64,000 nt of DNA. It comes from Bacteroidales bacterium. GTDB taxonomy: Bacteria > Bacteroidota > Bacteroidia > Bacteroidales > Marinilabiliaceae. The stretch spans positions 186,001 through 250,000 of the forward strand of contig SUWW01000001.1 of NCBI GenBank assembly GCA_015061285.1, read 5' to 3'. The notes under the pieces are model-generated. The model did not search any database. It worked only from the letters and a program-made list of their open reading frames with translations, and had not been told where the DNA came from. Below are positions 36,801 through 45,576 of this stretch, piece by piece. Both the position numbers and the translations under genes were made by a program. How positions within the stretch are numbered: position 1 is the stretch's first letter; every line of letters starts with the position of its first letter.

Positions 36801-36864
36801 AATGGACAGTTCGTTCTATCCACGTCCACGCACATTCTCGCTTAGTCTTGGTTTCGATTTCTAA
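33853..36864 (+). CDS. SusC-like TonB-dependent outer-membrane transporter of a galactan locus
   Basis: The 1003-residue protein has a signal peptide (ending about TSVMAQ), an N-terminal carboxypeptidase-regulatory-like domain (TITGKVHDTNGEPIVGANIIVAGT...), the TonB box region DVVVVGYGTTKKGDLTGSVA, a plug domain (QIMSNSGSPSAGSSIKIRGGASLSASNDPLIVLDGVPL) and a 22-strand barrel ending in aromatic FSLSLGFDF. With the downstream SusD it imports oligosaccharides using proton-motive force passed on by TonB. The gene order SusC-SusD-binding lipoprotein-GH53-GH2 matches the pectic galactan locus known from Bacteroides thetaiotaomicron, which is the basis for the substrate call. Confidence 0.96.
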   Translation: MARINMIEKVARLLLILIATICATSVMAQTRTITGKVHDTNGEPIVGANIIVAGTSNGTITNFDGNYTLQLPEGANKIVVRFIGYTSQEITIGASNTYDVELKDESTELGDVVVVGYGTTKKGDLTGSVANVTADDFNKGLVSSPEQLINGKVAGVQIMSNSGSPSAGSSIKIRGGASLSASNDPLIVLDGVPLENGGISGNSSNFMALINPSDIESMTVLKDASSTAIYGSRASNGVILITTKKGAKDKLNVSLTTTHSLQVKDKVADFLSREEFIDVVKSTNNDTYINLIGEADTDWNEEIFRVAYGTDNNISISGRAGSVPMRLSIGYYNQNGILNTDNAQRISGNLNITPSLLDDHLKLNFGVKGTMNKNRFAPTGAIYYASRYNPTIPIKTDDLSQGAYYNGYTEGVTWIAPNAETGEAGYYAPENGALFNPVGVIEQTEDKSTIKRVIGNFDAEYKLHILPELKAHITFGYDYAEGKGTVKVDPLAAQYYSVSNGVVSSGRDYEYGPQKLTNELFTAYLNYNKVVGVNHIDATAGYDYQYWKSTSPYYETKTAQGNVISSIGRTDQRHVLLSYYGRLNYTLLDRYMVTATIRRDGTSRFSESERWGTFPSVALAWRVSEESFLGNIESLSNLKLRASYGITGQQEGIGNYAYQAMYTESQAGAGYVFGGKEVGTLRPEAYVANLKWETTKAWNFGIDFGFINNRINGSFDFYTRKTEDLLATVPSAAGTNFDKQILTNVGNVDSYGWEFNINGAMIQSEDWQWDASFNMSYQNQEVKNLSIVENGKITSTSVGPTIDSYYFQRLTEGKAPYMFYLYHQLYDDNGTPIEGSYADISGDGQINSDDLYHIHKPDPDFILGFSTSVSYKNITLATSLRANIGNYVYNGTQMNSGALGTITWASSQILNLSSSYLDTHFQDRQQLSDYYLENASFLKMDNISLSYNFGRLADLFSMNATFMVQNVFTITKYTGVDPEVPNGMDSSFYPRPRTFSLSLGFDF

Positions 36865-36894
36865 CCTTAATCACCAAACAGAAAAACAATCGAT

Positions 36895-38505
36895 ATGAAC
36901 AAGATATATATATCAGCCATCGTGGCAGCTGCAATAGCAATGAGCCTAAGTTCGTGCGAAGATTTGGATCAATATCCACATGTAGAGACTTCTGCCGAAA
37001 CGGTATACACCAACATAGAGAACTACGAGAGCGTGCTTGCAAAATGCTATGCACTCTTCGTAACTACAGGTCAACAAACCGATGGTTCGAATGACCTATC
37101 GAGCAACAACGGACAAGGATACATACGTAACTACTTCAACCTGCAAGAGTCGCCAACGGATGAAATTTTCAACACATGGACTTCAGGCGACCAAACGAAA
37201 GACATTACATACATGACGTGGGACGCAAGCGACTCGTGGGTGGAAGATTGCTATCAGCGTATATACTACAACATCACGCTTTATAATGAATTTCTACGCC
37301 ACTGCACCGAGAGTTCAATATCGGGATTTAGCAGCGACGAACAGACAACATTGCGCCAATATAGAGGCGAGGCGCGATTCCTTCGCGCATTGTGCTATAG
37401 CCACATTCTTGACCTCTATCGTCAAGGACCTATGGTTACGGAGAACGACGAAGTAGGAGCATACATACCCAACGTAGCCAACAAGAAAGAACTCTTTGCA
37501 TACATAGAGAGCGAGCTAAAATCGTGTGCCGATGAGATGGCAGCAACCCCTACATACGGTCATGCACCACAAGCAGCAGCTTGGGCGTTGCTATCGAAGC
37601 TCTACCTCAATGCCGAAATTTGGAACGACGAGGCTCGCTACACCGACTGCATCACCTATTGCAAAAAGATTATCGACAGCGGGCTCTATAGCCTCAACAG
37701 TAGTTATGCCGAACTCTTCAATGCCAGCAACAACCTGCGTACCAACGAAATAATCTTCCCGCTCGTGGTTGATGCTACATACGATATGACTTGGGGTGCT
37801 ACTACATATTTAGTTTGCGGACAGGTGGCAAGCGATCATGCCGATGATGGTTATTCGTCAGCAATGTGGGGCGTAGCCTCGGGCTGGGGAATGTTTCGCG
37901 TATGTGGCGAATTTTTCGACAAGTTCGATGCCACCATCGACGACAGTCAAGCCGAAGGCTACACAAGCAACGACACGCGTTGCAGATTCTGGTGCAGAAG
38001 TCAGACGAAAGCCGTAAATATCAGCGACACCGAAGACCAATCGGCCGGATACTTATGCTGCAAATGGAGCAACCTCTACGACGACGGCACAACAGCCAGC
38101 AACACCAAGAGCTATGGTGCATCTATCGATTACCCAATGATACGCTTGGCAGAAGTCTACCTTACACTCTCCGAAGCTGTACTTCGTGGAGGCTCGGGAA
38201 GTAGCACAGCCGAAGCACTCGAACTATTCAACAAGATACGCGCACGTGCATACGGCGATTCTAATCATGGATATGCTTCGATAACCCTCGATGACGTGTT
38301 GGACGAACGCGCGCGCGAACTCTATTGGGAATGTTCACGCCGAACAGACCTTGTTCGCTATAATTATTTGACTACTGATAAATATTTATGGGATAGCAAA
38401 GGCGGTGTAGCTGGCGGCAAGACTGTCGAGAGTAAGTATAATTATTACCCGATACCTGCCAACGAGCTCACTGCAAATCCGAATTTGTCAAATGCTGAAT
38501 ACTAA
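36895..38505 (+). CDS. SusD-like (RagB/SusD) nutrient-binding lipoprotein
   Basis: A 536-residue surface lipoprotein: signal IYISAIVAAAIAMSLSSC with the lipidated Cys at about residue 20, helical TPR-like N-terminal half (ARFLRALCYSHILDLYRQGPMV, family hallmark), and the SusD C-terminal string YPMIRLAEVYLTLSEAVLRGG...NKIRARAYGD. SusD proteins form the lid of the SusC barrel and bind the oligosaccharide. It follows susC by 30 bases and precedes the surface-binding lipoprotein gene by 13, so all are cotranscribed. Confidence 0.96.
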   Translation: MNKIYISAIVAAAIAMSLSSCEDLDQYPHVETSAETVYTNIENYESVLAKCYALFVTTGQQTDGSNDLSSNNGQGYIRNYFNLQESPTDEIFNTWTSGDQTKDITYMTWDASDSWVEDCYQRIYYNITLYNEFLRHCTESSISGFSSDEQTTLRQYRGEARFLRALCYSHILDLYRQGPMVTENDEVGAYIPNVANKKELFAYIESELKSCADEMAATPTYGHAPQAAAWALLSKLYLNAEIWNDEARYTDCITYCKKIIDSGLYSLNSSYAELFNASNNLRTNEIIFPLVVDATYDMTWGATTYLVCGQVASDHADDGYSSAMWGVASGWGMFRVCGEFFDKFDATIDDSQAEGYTSNDTRCRFWCRSQTKAVNISDTEDQSAGYLCCKWSNLYDDGTTASNTKSYGASIDYPMIRLAEVYLTLSEAVLRGGSGSSTAEALELFNKIRARAYGDSNHGYASITLDDVLDERARELYWECSRRTDLVRYNYLTTDKYLWDSKGGVAGGKTVESKYNYYPIPANELTANPNLSNAEY

Positions 38506-38518
38506 AAAATAGATTGCA

Positions 38519-40894
38519 ATGAAAAGATTCATATATAGCCTAATGGCTCTTGCGTCGCTTGCTACCATAGCTTGCGACGACGACTTGGAGCACTTCACCG
38601 TTACGGGACTGGAAGAGAGCACACTATCGCTCACCTACGACAATCTGGTGCTAAGTGCATCTACATCAGACCAAAATGCGCTCATCATGACATGGACCGA
38701 GAGCGGCATAACACTACTCGGCAACAGCGATCTCGGTAGCATTGTGCCCGAGGGCATCGATAATTATGTAGTTGAATTTTCGGCTTCGAGCGAGTTTACC
38801 AACGTTCAAGAGTATGTTCCGACATCACAACCGCTCATACTTACAGGACGTCAGCTCAACACTTTAGCCTCAAATGCAGGACTTAAGGTAGGAGAAAAAA
38901 GCAACCTATACATACGCGTTCGTGCACAACTCGGTACCAATGGCAAGATTACTTATAGCGAAACACAAACCATTGTAGTTACTACATACGAAGTAGACTA
39001 CTCGTATGCCGTAGTGCTCAACAATAAATCTGAAGCTACAAGCACACGCCTCTACTCACCCAATTCCGATGGAATATACATAGGCTTTACGGCTGTTTCG
39101 GCTTGGGAGAATTGGTATTTGCAAGAGAACGATGGAACGGTTTGGGGCAACGTTGCTGTTGATGGTTCCGCATTCAAACTTGCCACAAAAGACGATGGAA
39201 TCTGGAATTTCTGGTATCCAATAAATGGCGGTTCATATTTTGTGACTGTCAACACAAAAGATAAATATTGGAATGCTGTAAATATTCCATCGTTGAGCAT
39301 TGTTAGCGGTAGCGACTCCACCAAGATGACCTTTATAAAGGACGAAAATCGATGGATGACGACAAAAACACTTGAAGCAGGCGACTATACCTTCACCTTT
39401 GGCTCCAACAGTGCACTCTACTTCGACAACGCTACCGGCGATGGCACTGGCTCTGGAACTACAGTCTCATTTGGTAGCAGCGACAAAGAAGGCGCAGTCA
39501 CCTACAACAGCACCGAAGCAATCACGTACAACGTGAAGACGGCTGGCGAATACACCATTTCGCTCTACCTTAGCGACTACAACAATCTGAGCTACGCCAT
39601 CACCGCTGGCGCTGAAGAGGTTATAGCCACAGCACCCGATAGCCTATACATAATCGGATTGAACGACATCTGGAAATTCTACTTCCCGCTCACCAAAGAT
39701 GTCAAAGACGATTGGTTGTTCCATGGTGCATTTGGCGTCACTTCGTGTCCGTGGGGATACTACTTCGGCACTGAATATGAAAATTGGGGCGACACCTACA
39801 AGGCTACTACCGAAGATGGCGTTTTGGCTGAGCTCGGCGTTAGTAATGACAACATCACATTCACAGAAACGGGAGTCTTCATTTGGGACGTCGATACTAA
39901 AAATCTTACCTACACCACTACTCCCGTAACAAGTGTTGCATACACAGGATTCAACGATAGCTGGGATTTAGTTGGTATGACTCAAGCCGAAGACAACTCG
40001 TCGATTTTCTACGCCGAACTGACATTGGCAACTGCCTCACAATGGGGTGGACAAATCATACTCAACGACAATTGGGACTACAAACTTGGTGGTTCAAACG
40101 GCAAACTTCTCGACTTCGGTTGCAAAACGAGCAACATCACCGACGACAAGACTCTCGAAGCTGGCACCTACACATTGATAGTCAACTTCAACACTTGCAC
40201 CTATGAATTCTCTACCGAAGGCTACACAGCAGGTGGCAATGGCAACCAAGAAGAGACATCTTCGGCCGATGAAGCTATCTTAGCTATGTCGCCCACTTCG
40301 GTTGCTTACACTGGCTTCGATGGCAATTGGGATTTGCATGCTATGTATCAAGCGGCATCGAATGCAAAACTTTGGTTTGCCACAATCGATGTAGCTTCGG
40401 GCTCGGAATATGGTCCGCAACTCATAGTCGATGGTAGTTGGGATAATAAAGTTGGTGGTGCAAGTGGTTACCTGTCGAGCACAACGACCAACTTCACCGA
40501 CGATGGTATGAAGGGCGAATACAATGGCAAATACACCCTCGTTGCCAATTTCGAAGATGGTTCATACTCATTCTCAGAAACCACCATCGATGCCAATGTT
40601 ACAGGAGCTACCGTCACAGAGCTATACTACTCGGGCTTCGACGATTGGGATCTTCATGCACTCACCAAGCAAGACGACGGCACTTGGACTGCTACCGTCA
40701 GCGTGACAAATGGCTCGGAATATGGTCCTCAGATTATCCTCGACACGAATTGGAGTGTTAAATGGGGTGGTCAATATGGCACTCTATCATCATCTACTGG
40801 CAATATTCAAGAATTGAAAGGTACGTATGCTGGTACTTACACTTTGACTGTAGATGTAGTTAATGGTACATATAATTTTGTTTTGAACGAATAA
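38519..40894 (+). CDS. SusE/SusF-type surface glycan-binding lipoprotein with three tandem C-terminal domains
   Basis: The 791-residue lipoprotein (Cys at about residue 19 in ASLATIACDDD) starts with a SusE-like Ig domain (EESTLSLTYDNLVLSASTSDQNALIMTWTESG). The middle contains two or more beta domains. The last 320 residues are three copies of a ~95-residue module starting at about residues 472, 594 and 699, each with YTGF/YSGF...WDL...M/L, then SQWGGQIIL or SEYGPQ(L/I)I, N/D-x-W, GG...G and TLxVxFxxxxYxF. Such tandem modules bind glycan chains outside the cell; aromatic residues (YSGFDDWDLHAL) likely stack on sugars. It follows susD directly, and its role is to hold galactan for the GH53 enzyme. 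Confidence 0.9.
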   Translation: MKRFIYSLMALASLATIACDDDLEHFTVTGLEESTLSLTYDNLVLSASTSDQNALIMTWTESGITLLGNSDLGSIVPEGIDNYVVEFSASSEFTNVQEYVPTSQPLILTGRQLNTLASNAGLKVGEKSNLYIRVRAQLGTNGKITYSETQTIVVTTYEVDYSYAVVLNNKSEATSTRLYSPNSDGIYIGFTAVSAWENWYLQENDGTVWGNVAVDGSAFKLATKDDGIWNFWYPINGGSYFVTVNTKDKYWNAVNIPSLSIVSGSDSTKMTFIKDENRWMTTKTLEAGDYTFTFGSNSALYFDNATGDGTGSGTTVSFGSSDKEGAVTYNSTEAITYNVKTAGEYTISLYLSDYNNLSYAITAGAEEVIATAPDSLYIIGLNDIWKFYFPLTKDVKDDWLFHGAFGVTSCPWGYYFGTEYENWGDTYKATTEDGVLAELGVSNDNITFTETGVFIWDVDTKNLTYTTTPVTSVAYTGFNDSWDLVGMTQAEDNSSIFYAELTLATASQWGGQIILNDNWDYKLGGSNGKLLDFGCKTSNITDDKTLEAGTYTLIVNFNTCTYEFSTEGYTAGGNGNQEETSSADEAILAMSPTSVAYTGFDGNWDLHAMYQAASNAKLWFATIDVASGSEYGPQLIVDGSWDNKVGGASGYLSSTTTNFTDDGMKGEYNGKYTLVANFEDGSYSFSETTIDANVTGATVTELYYSGFDDWDLHALTKQDDGTWTATVSVTNGSEYGPQIILDTNWSVKWGGQYGTLSSSTGNIQELKGTYAGTYTLTVDVVNGTYNFVLNE
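39926..40891 (+). repeat. Three tandem coding repeats in the surface glycan-binding gene
   Basis: The units span roughly 39926-40221, 40292-40578 and 40610-40891. Copies 2 and 3 are closest to each other (SEYGPQ, WDLHA); copy 1 has diverged (SQWGGQ, WDLVG). Internal duplication of a carbohydrate-binding domain is the simplest reading. Confidence 0.75.
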
Positions 40895-40903
40895 CCGAAT
40901 AAT

Positions 40904-40946
40904 ATAGCTACGGAAGATACTGACCATCAACACCTTCCGTAGCTAT
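40904..40946 (+). terminator. Intercistronic hairpin inside the galactan operon
   Basis: A perfect 13-bp stem (ATAGCTACGGAAG/CTTCCGTAGCTAT) with a 17-base loop between the binding-protein gene and the GH53 gene. It lacks a T-run, so it may be a partial terminator or an mRNA-stabilising/processing structure that lowers enzyme expression relative to the transport genes. Confidence 0.55.
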
Positions 40947-40962
40947 TCATACTATAATTATT

Positions 40963-42093
40963 ATGCAAATGAAAAGCAGATTTATTGCATACGCAGCCGC
41001 CGCAATGGCACTCTTCTGTGCCTGCGACGATGAATATAGCGACAAAACCATAATCACTACCACGCCCAACACAAACGAAGAGAGCGTTTACGACATGAGT
41101 GGAAACGTACGCGGCGCCGACATCAGTTGGATTACTGAGATGGAAGACGCTGGCTACAAATTCTACAATGCCGCTGGCACCGAAACAGATTGCTTTGAAC
41201 TGATGCGCGAACTCGGTTGCAACGCCATTCGTCTGCGCGTGTGGGTCAACCCTTCAAATGGATATTGCAATGCTATGGATGTTGCCTACAAAGCCTACCG
41301 CGCTAATGCTCTGGGACTACGTCTCATGATCGACTTTCACTACAGCGACACGTGGGCCGACCCTGGCAAACAATTTATGCCTGCTGCTTGGAAAGACCTC
41401 AGCAAAGACGAAATCGTTGTCGCATTGAAAGAGCATACCACAAAAACTCTCAACATGCTCAAGAATCTCAACATTACCCCTGAATGGGTGCAGATTGGCA
41501 ACGAAGTAGGCAGTGGCATGATGTGGACTTGGGAATACAACGCCGATGGCGATATGCAACGCACCGATGGCGCTACTTCGGGCTACACCGACACCAATTT
41601 TGCTGCATACGTAGCTGCTGGATGCGAGGCTGCAAAAGCTGTTTTTCCCAACATCAAAACAATCATACATATTCAAAATGCATTCTATTTGGCTAATGCT
41701 CAACACGTTTGCAACATCATGAAAGCCAACAATGTAAACTACGACATCATAGGTCTATCGCACTACCCCAGCGAGGTGCCGAGTTCTACACGCGGTGCGG
41801 CTATGGGAATAACCGATTGGAAAGGTGCCAACGATGCAGCTATCAGCAACATACAGACTTTGGCCACTACTTATGGCAAAGATGTAATGCTTGTGGAATA
41901 TGGCTACGACGTAAACGAACCCGATGAGGCTAAAAAGTGTCTGCAAGATATTATGGATCGCACCTCTTCCATCTCTACATATAAGGGCGTTATGTATTGG
42001 GAACCAGAATGCTACAACTGGAACGGATACGCACTTGGTGCTTTCGATGCTGACAACAAACCAACAGCAGCGCTCGACCCTTTTGCCAAATAA
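40963..42093 (+). CDS. GH53 arabinogalactan endo-beta-1,4-galactanase, lipoprotein
   Basis: The 376-residue enzyme cuts internal beta-1,4 bonds in galactan side chains of pectin. It has a lipoprotein signal (YAAAAMALFCACDDE, Cys at about residue 21) and the single GH53 TIM barrel: RGADISWITEMEDAGYKFYN, CNAIRLRVWVNP, MIDFHYSDTWADPGKQ, the acid/base Glu in WVQIGNEVGSGMMW and the nucleophile Glu in VMLVEYGYD. Length is typical. It is probably exposed on the cell surface, as is usual for the endo-acting enzyme of such loci. The gene follows the binding lipoprotein after a hairpin and precedes the GH2 gene by 44 bases. Confidence 0.96.
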   Translation: MQMKSRFIAYAAAAMALFCACDDEYSDKTIITTTPNTNEESVYDMSGNVRGADISWITEMEDAGYKFYNAAGTETDCFELMRELGCNAIRLRVWVNPSNGYCNAMDVAYKAYRANALGLRLMIDFHYSDTWADPGKQFMPAAWKDLSKDEIVVALKEHTTKTLNMLKNLNITPEWVQIGNEVGSGMMWTWEYNADGDMQRTDGATSGYTDTNFAAYVAAGCEAAKAVFPNIKTIIHIQNAFYLANAQHVCNIMKANNVNYDIIGLSHYPSEVPSSTRGAAMGITDWKGANDAAISNIQTLATTYGKDVMLVEYGYDVNEPDEAKKCLQDIMDRTSSISTYKGVMYWEPECYNWNGYALGAFDADNKPTAALDPFAK

Positions 42094-42137
42094 ATATGAA
42101 ACATTAGACAATCAACAAGATCATTTTCAACATAATT

Positions 42138-44474
42138 ATGAGTTTTAGATTATTTATAAGTACAACACTTGCAATTGCTCTATTTGCTGCTTGCGGCATA
42201 ACAGAACGACCAAACTTTGGCGTAGAAAACGTCAATGACAATTGGACATTCTTTAGAGCCGACTCTGCAGTGAGCACCAACGATTCGCTCGGTTTTATCA
42301 ATGGTAATTTCGATTCCCAATCGTGCGACAATGTCAACTTGCCTCACACGCCGCACTTCGAGCCCGAAGTGGTCAACAACCAATGGCAAGGCATCTGCTA
42401 CTATCGCCGCGAAATAGCCCTCACTGCCAAAGATTTACGCTGCAACCTTTTTCTACGCTTCGATGCAGCCATGAACGAAGCCATTGTGTATATAAACGGC
42501 AAAGAGGCTACTCGTCATCTTGGCGGCTACCTACCTTTTGCCGTGAAACTCAATGAATATGCAAAAGAAGGTAACAACACAATAGTTGTTCGCCTCGACA
42601 ACCGCGATAACGCCATCACTGGTCCAAAACCTCTAAAACTATTGGATTTCAATACTTATGGCGGTCTGTATCGCTCTGTTTGGCTCGAAAAACGCAGCGA
42701 CGTTTACATCACCGATGCCAATTATGTTACCAGTGGCGATGCTGGCATCTACTTCCGCACCGTAGGCATCGACAACCAATCGGCTGCATCTGAGGTGAAG
42801 ACTAATGTAGCCAACGAAAGCACCGACAATGTGGAAGTTACAGTGCTCAATTCGCTCGTTTCGGCTGAAGGAACAGTAGTTGCCCGTCAGTCGTCGAAGC
42901 AAATTGTAAAAAGTTCATCGTCGTACACATTTGCACACAACCTCGATTTTCGCAATCCGCACCTCTGGAGTCCCAACTGCCCATATTTATACTCACTACA
43001 AACGAGCGTATTCATAGACAACCGATTGGTCGATTTTCGTGAACTTCACGTGGGCATACGCACTATCGAAGTATCAGCCAATGGTCTACTCTTAAATGGC
43101 AAAGAGAAATTTTTGCGAGGCGTCAATCGCCATCAAGAGTATCCATATATTGGCTATGCTCTGAGCGACGAAGCACAGTGGCGCGATGCTCGCTTAATAA
43201 AGGATGCAGGATTCGACTACGTACGTTGCTCGCACTACCCGCCATCGCCCGCGTTTCTCGATGCTTGCGACAAAATTGGAATCTTGGTGCTCGATGCAAT
43301 TCTCGGTTGGCAATATTTTGGCAATGAGGCTTTCGAGTCGCACACGATTGATGATTGTCACCAACTTCTTCGTCGCGATCGCAATCACGCATGCATATTA
43401 GCATGGGAACTCTCAGTCAACGAAACAATGATGCCAAAGTCGTTCACCTCAAAAGTTGCTGGCATTCGCGACGTAGAGGCTCCTTCGACCTATACGGCTG
43501 GTTGGCAAAAAGAGGGTTACGACATTTTTCTTCAAGCTCGTCAGCATCGACACTCCGTAGATTCGCTGCGCCCACTCATCGTAAGCGAATATGGCGATTG
43601 GGAATATTATGCACAGAACGCTGGCTTCAACCAAGAGGGTTGGCAAGATTTGATGCAAGAGGAACGCACCTCGCGTCAAGCGCGCAACAGCGGCGACAAA
43701 CGCCTACTACAACAAGCACGCAACATAGAAGAGGCACACAACGACAACCGCCTCACGCACGCCTTTGCCGATGGCTACTGGGTAATGTTCGACTACAACC
43801 GCGGCTACTCTCCCGACCTCGAAACTTCGGGCATTGCCGACATCTTCCGCTTGCCAAAACCCGCATACCACTTCTTCGCATCGCAACGTGGCGTAAACAA
43901 AAGCGAACCTATGCTATACATAGCTAATGCGCTAACAGACAATAACATAAAAGAGATTCGCATATTCAGCAATTGCGATTCTATCAGTGTGAAAGCCGAT
44001 GGCAAATTGCTCACTCAAGCCTCAACAACTATGACACAAGTGGCTCACCCATCGATTAGTTTCTATGCAGATGAAGCGCCTGAACTCATTGAAGCGTGGG
44101 GATACATAGGCGGAAAAGAGGTCGTGCGACAAGAACGTCGCAAGCCGCAATCGCCCGAAAAACTTACTATCGACGTGGCGCTCAACGACATAGCTCTGAA
44201 AGCCGCTAAAAACGACGCTGTGTTTGTATATACATACGTAACAGATGCCAACTCGACCGTCGTCACCACTGCCGATATGCCTATTACGCTTCGTATAGCC
44301 ACAGGCGATGCCACATTCGTAACAGAAAATGGCTATTGCAAAGAAATCACAGTGAAACCTGCGGCAGGAATAGCGCCTGCACTGCTTCAGGCAGGACGCA
44401 CCGCCAGTGAAATAACCATCGAAGCTGAGGCCGATGGCTTACAGACTACGAGAAAAGATATCACGAGTTTATAA
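42138..44474 (+). CDS. GH2 beta-galactosidase of the galactan locus, lipoprotein
   Basis: The 778-residue enzyme starts with a lipobox (LAIALFAACGITERP, Cys at about residue 20). Typical GH2 domains follow: jelly roll (NVNDNWTFFRADSAV, CYYRREIALTAKDL), Ig-like domain, TIM barrel (LNGKEKFLRGVNRHQEYPYIGYALS; acid/base Glu in LAWELSVNETMMP; probable nucleophile Glu in PLIVSEYGDWEYY) and a C-terminal beta domain. The usual GNE before the acid/base is VNE here. It would release galactose from galacto-oligosaccharides produced by the GH53 enzyme, most likely in the periplasm. It is the last gene of the locus. Confidence 0.94.
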   Translation: MSFRLFISTTLAIALFAACGITERPNFGVENVNDNWTFFRADSAVSTNDSLGFINGNFDSQSCDNVNLPHTPHFEPEVVNNQWQGICYYRREIALTAKDLRCNLFLRFDAAMNEAIVYINGKEATRHLGGYLPFAVKLNEYAKEGNNTIVVRLDNRDNAITGPKPLKLLDFNTYGGLYRSVWLEKRSDVYITDANYVTSGDAGIYFRTVGIDNQSAASEVKTNVANESTDNVEVTVLNSLVSAEGTVVARQSSKQIVKSSSSYTFAHNLDFRNPHLWSPNCPYLYSLQTSVFIDNRLVDFRELHVGIRTIEVSANGLLLNGKEKFLRGVNRHQEYPYIGYALSDEAQWRDARLIKDAGFDYVRCSHYPPSPAFLDACDKIGILVLDAILGWQYFGNEAFESHTIDDCHQLLRRDRNHACILAWELSVNETMMPKSFTSKVAGIRDVEAPSTYTAGWQKEGYDIFLQARQHRHSVDSLRPLIVSEYGDWEYYAQNAGFNQEGWQDLMQEERTSRQARNSGDKRLLQQARNIEEAHNDNRLTHAFADGYWVMFDYNRGYSPDLETSGIADIFRLPKPAYHFFASQRGVNKSEPMLYIANALTDNNIKEIRIFSNCDSISVKADGKLLTQASTTMTQVAHPSISFYADEAPELIEAWGYIGGKEVVRQERRKPQSPEKLTIDVALNDIALKAAKNDAVFVYTYVTDANSTVVTTADMPITLRIATGDATFVTENGYCKEITVKPAAGIAPALLQAGRTASEITIEAEADGLQTTRKDITSL

Positions 44475-44503
44475 ATAGACGAAATGCTACTAATCTAAAT
44501 GTT

Positions 44504-44533
44504 AGGCTGCCCTTGGGGGTGGCCTTTCTTTTA
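44504..44533 (+). terminator. Rho-independent terminator of the galactan locus
   Basis: A 9-bp stem (AGGCTGCCC paired with GGGTGGCCT, two wobble pairs), 4-base loop, then TTCTTTT. It touches the stop codon of the convergent menC gene. Confidence 0.75.
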
Positions 44534-45541
44534 TCTACGCCACAAGCAGTCGCCAACTATTTGCAATGGCATAGGCACATTGGTAGTAAATAGCAATCCT
44601 GTGCCAAGACCTTGAGGCATAGATATGTTATGAGTAGCCACCCATTGCGCAATAGCATTCAATCCCACATTAGATTCAAGAGCCGAAGTAGCCCACCAGC
44701 CAATATTTCTTGCGTCAGCCATACTTATCCACTCATCGCACCCACGCATTCCTCCGTGGAGTGTTGGTTTCAGAATGATGTATTGCGGCTTTACTGTGTC
44801 GAGCATTGCCTCTTTCTGTGCCTTCTCATTCACACCAATAAGTTCTTCATCGAGAGCAATAGGTATGGGAGTATGTGCACATATCTCGCCCAAAGCCTTC
44901 CACTGACCTGCTTTTATTGGCTGTTCGATAGAATGTATCTGATATTTAGACAATTGAGCAAGTTTATCATCTACCTCATCGAGAGGAAAAGCACCATTGG
45001 CATCGACGCGCAACTCAAGCACTTCGGCTGAAAAATGTTGGCGTATGTATGCAATAAGAGCCAATTCCCTGTCGAAATCGATAGCGCCAATCTTGAGTTT
45101 CACACATTTGAAGCCAGCATCAAGTTTTTCTTTTATACGAGCAAACATCTCGTCGTACGTACCCATCCAAATAAGTCCATTAATACGTATGCCTTGTTCA
45201 CCGCGCGAAAATGGTGTGTCGAAAAACGCAGTAGAACGATGCTTGAGATGCAACAAAGCCGTCTCGATGCCAAACAAAACCGATGGATAGTTACGCAAAC
45301 GCTCATAATCAATAGCTTGTGCAACTTCAACATTTTTACAAATAGAGCGCACCAACTCGGGATAATTGGGCACGACATCGCAACTGAGGTCGGGCAATGG
45401 AGAACTTTCGCCCACACCCACGAAGCCTGTTTCGTCGGTTGCTTCTATATAACACACATCGCGCGTAGTGTATACGCCTCGCGACGTGCCAGCAGGCTGC
45501 TTGAATTGCAATCGCGATTCGCGAACTGAGAGTCTAAACAT
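44531..45541 (-). CDS. menC: o-Succinylbenzoate synthase
   Basis: MenC dehydrates SHCHC to o-succinylbenzoate in menaquinone synthesis. The 336-residue enolase-superfamily protein shows the KxK catalytic pair in CVKLKIGAIDF (second Lys abstracts the proton), the three metal ligands in RVDANGAF, SIEQPIKAGQW and IALDEELIG, and the opposite Lys in IILKPTLHGG. These fit MenC rather than dipeptide epimerase or muconate cycloisomerase, and menaquinone is the quinone of Bacteroidales. Other men genes are not in the window. Its 3' end abuts the galactan terminator; upstream lies an AT-rich repeat and a toxin-antitoxin pair. Confidence 0.93.
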   Translation of the reverse strand: MFRLSVRESRLQFKQPAGTSRGVYTTRDVCYIEATDETGFVGVGESSPLPDLSCDVVPNYPELVRSICKNVEVAQAIDYERLRNYPSVLFGIETALLHLKHRSTAFFDTPFSRGEQGIRINGLIWMGTYDEMFARIKEKLDAGFKCVKLKIGAIDFDRELALIAYIRQHFSAEVLELRVDANGAFPLDEVDDKLAQLSKYQIHSIEQPIKAGQWKALGEICAHTPIPIALDEELIGVNEKAQKEAMLDTVKPQYIILKPTLHGGMRGCDEWISMADARNIGWWATSALESNVGLNAIAQWVATHNISMPQGLGTGLLFTTNVPMPLQIVGDCLWRR

Positions 45542-45576
45542 GTAAAATTGAAAATTGAGAGTTGAAAATTATTGTT

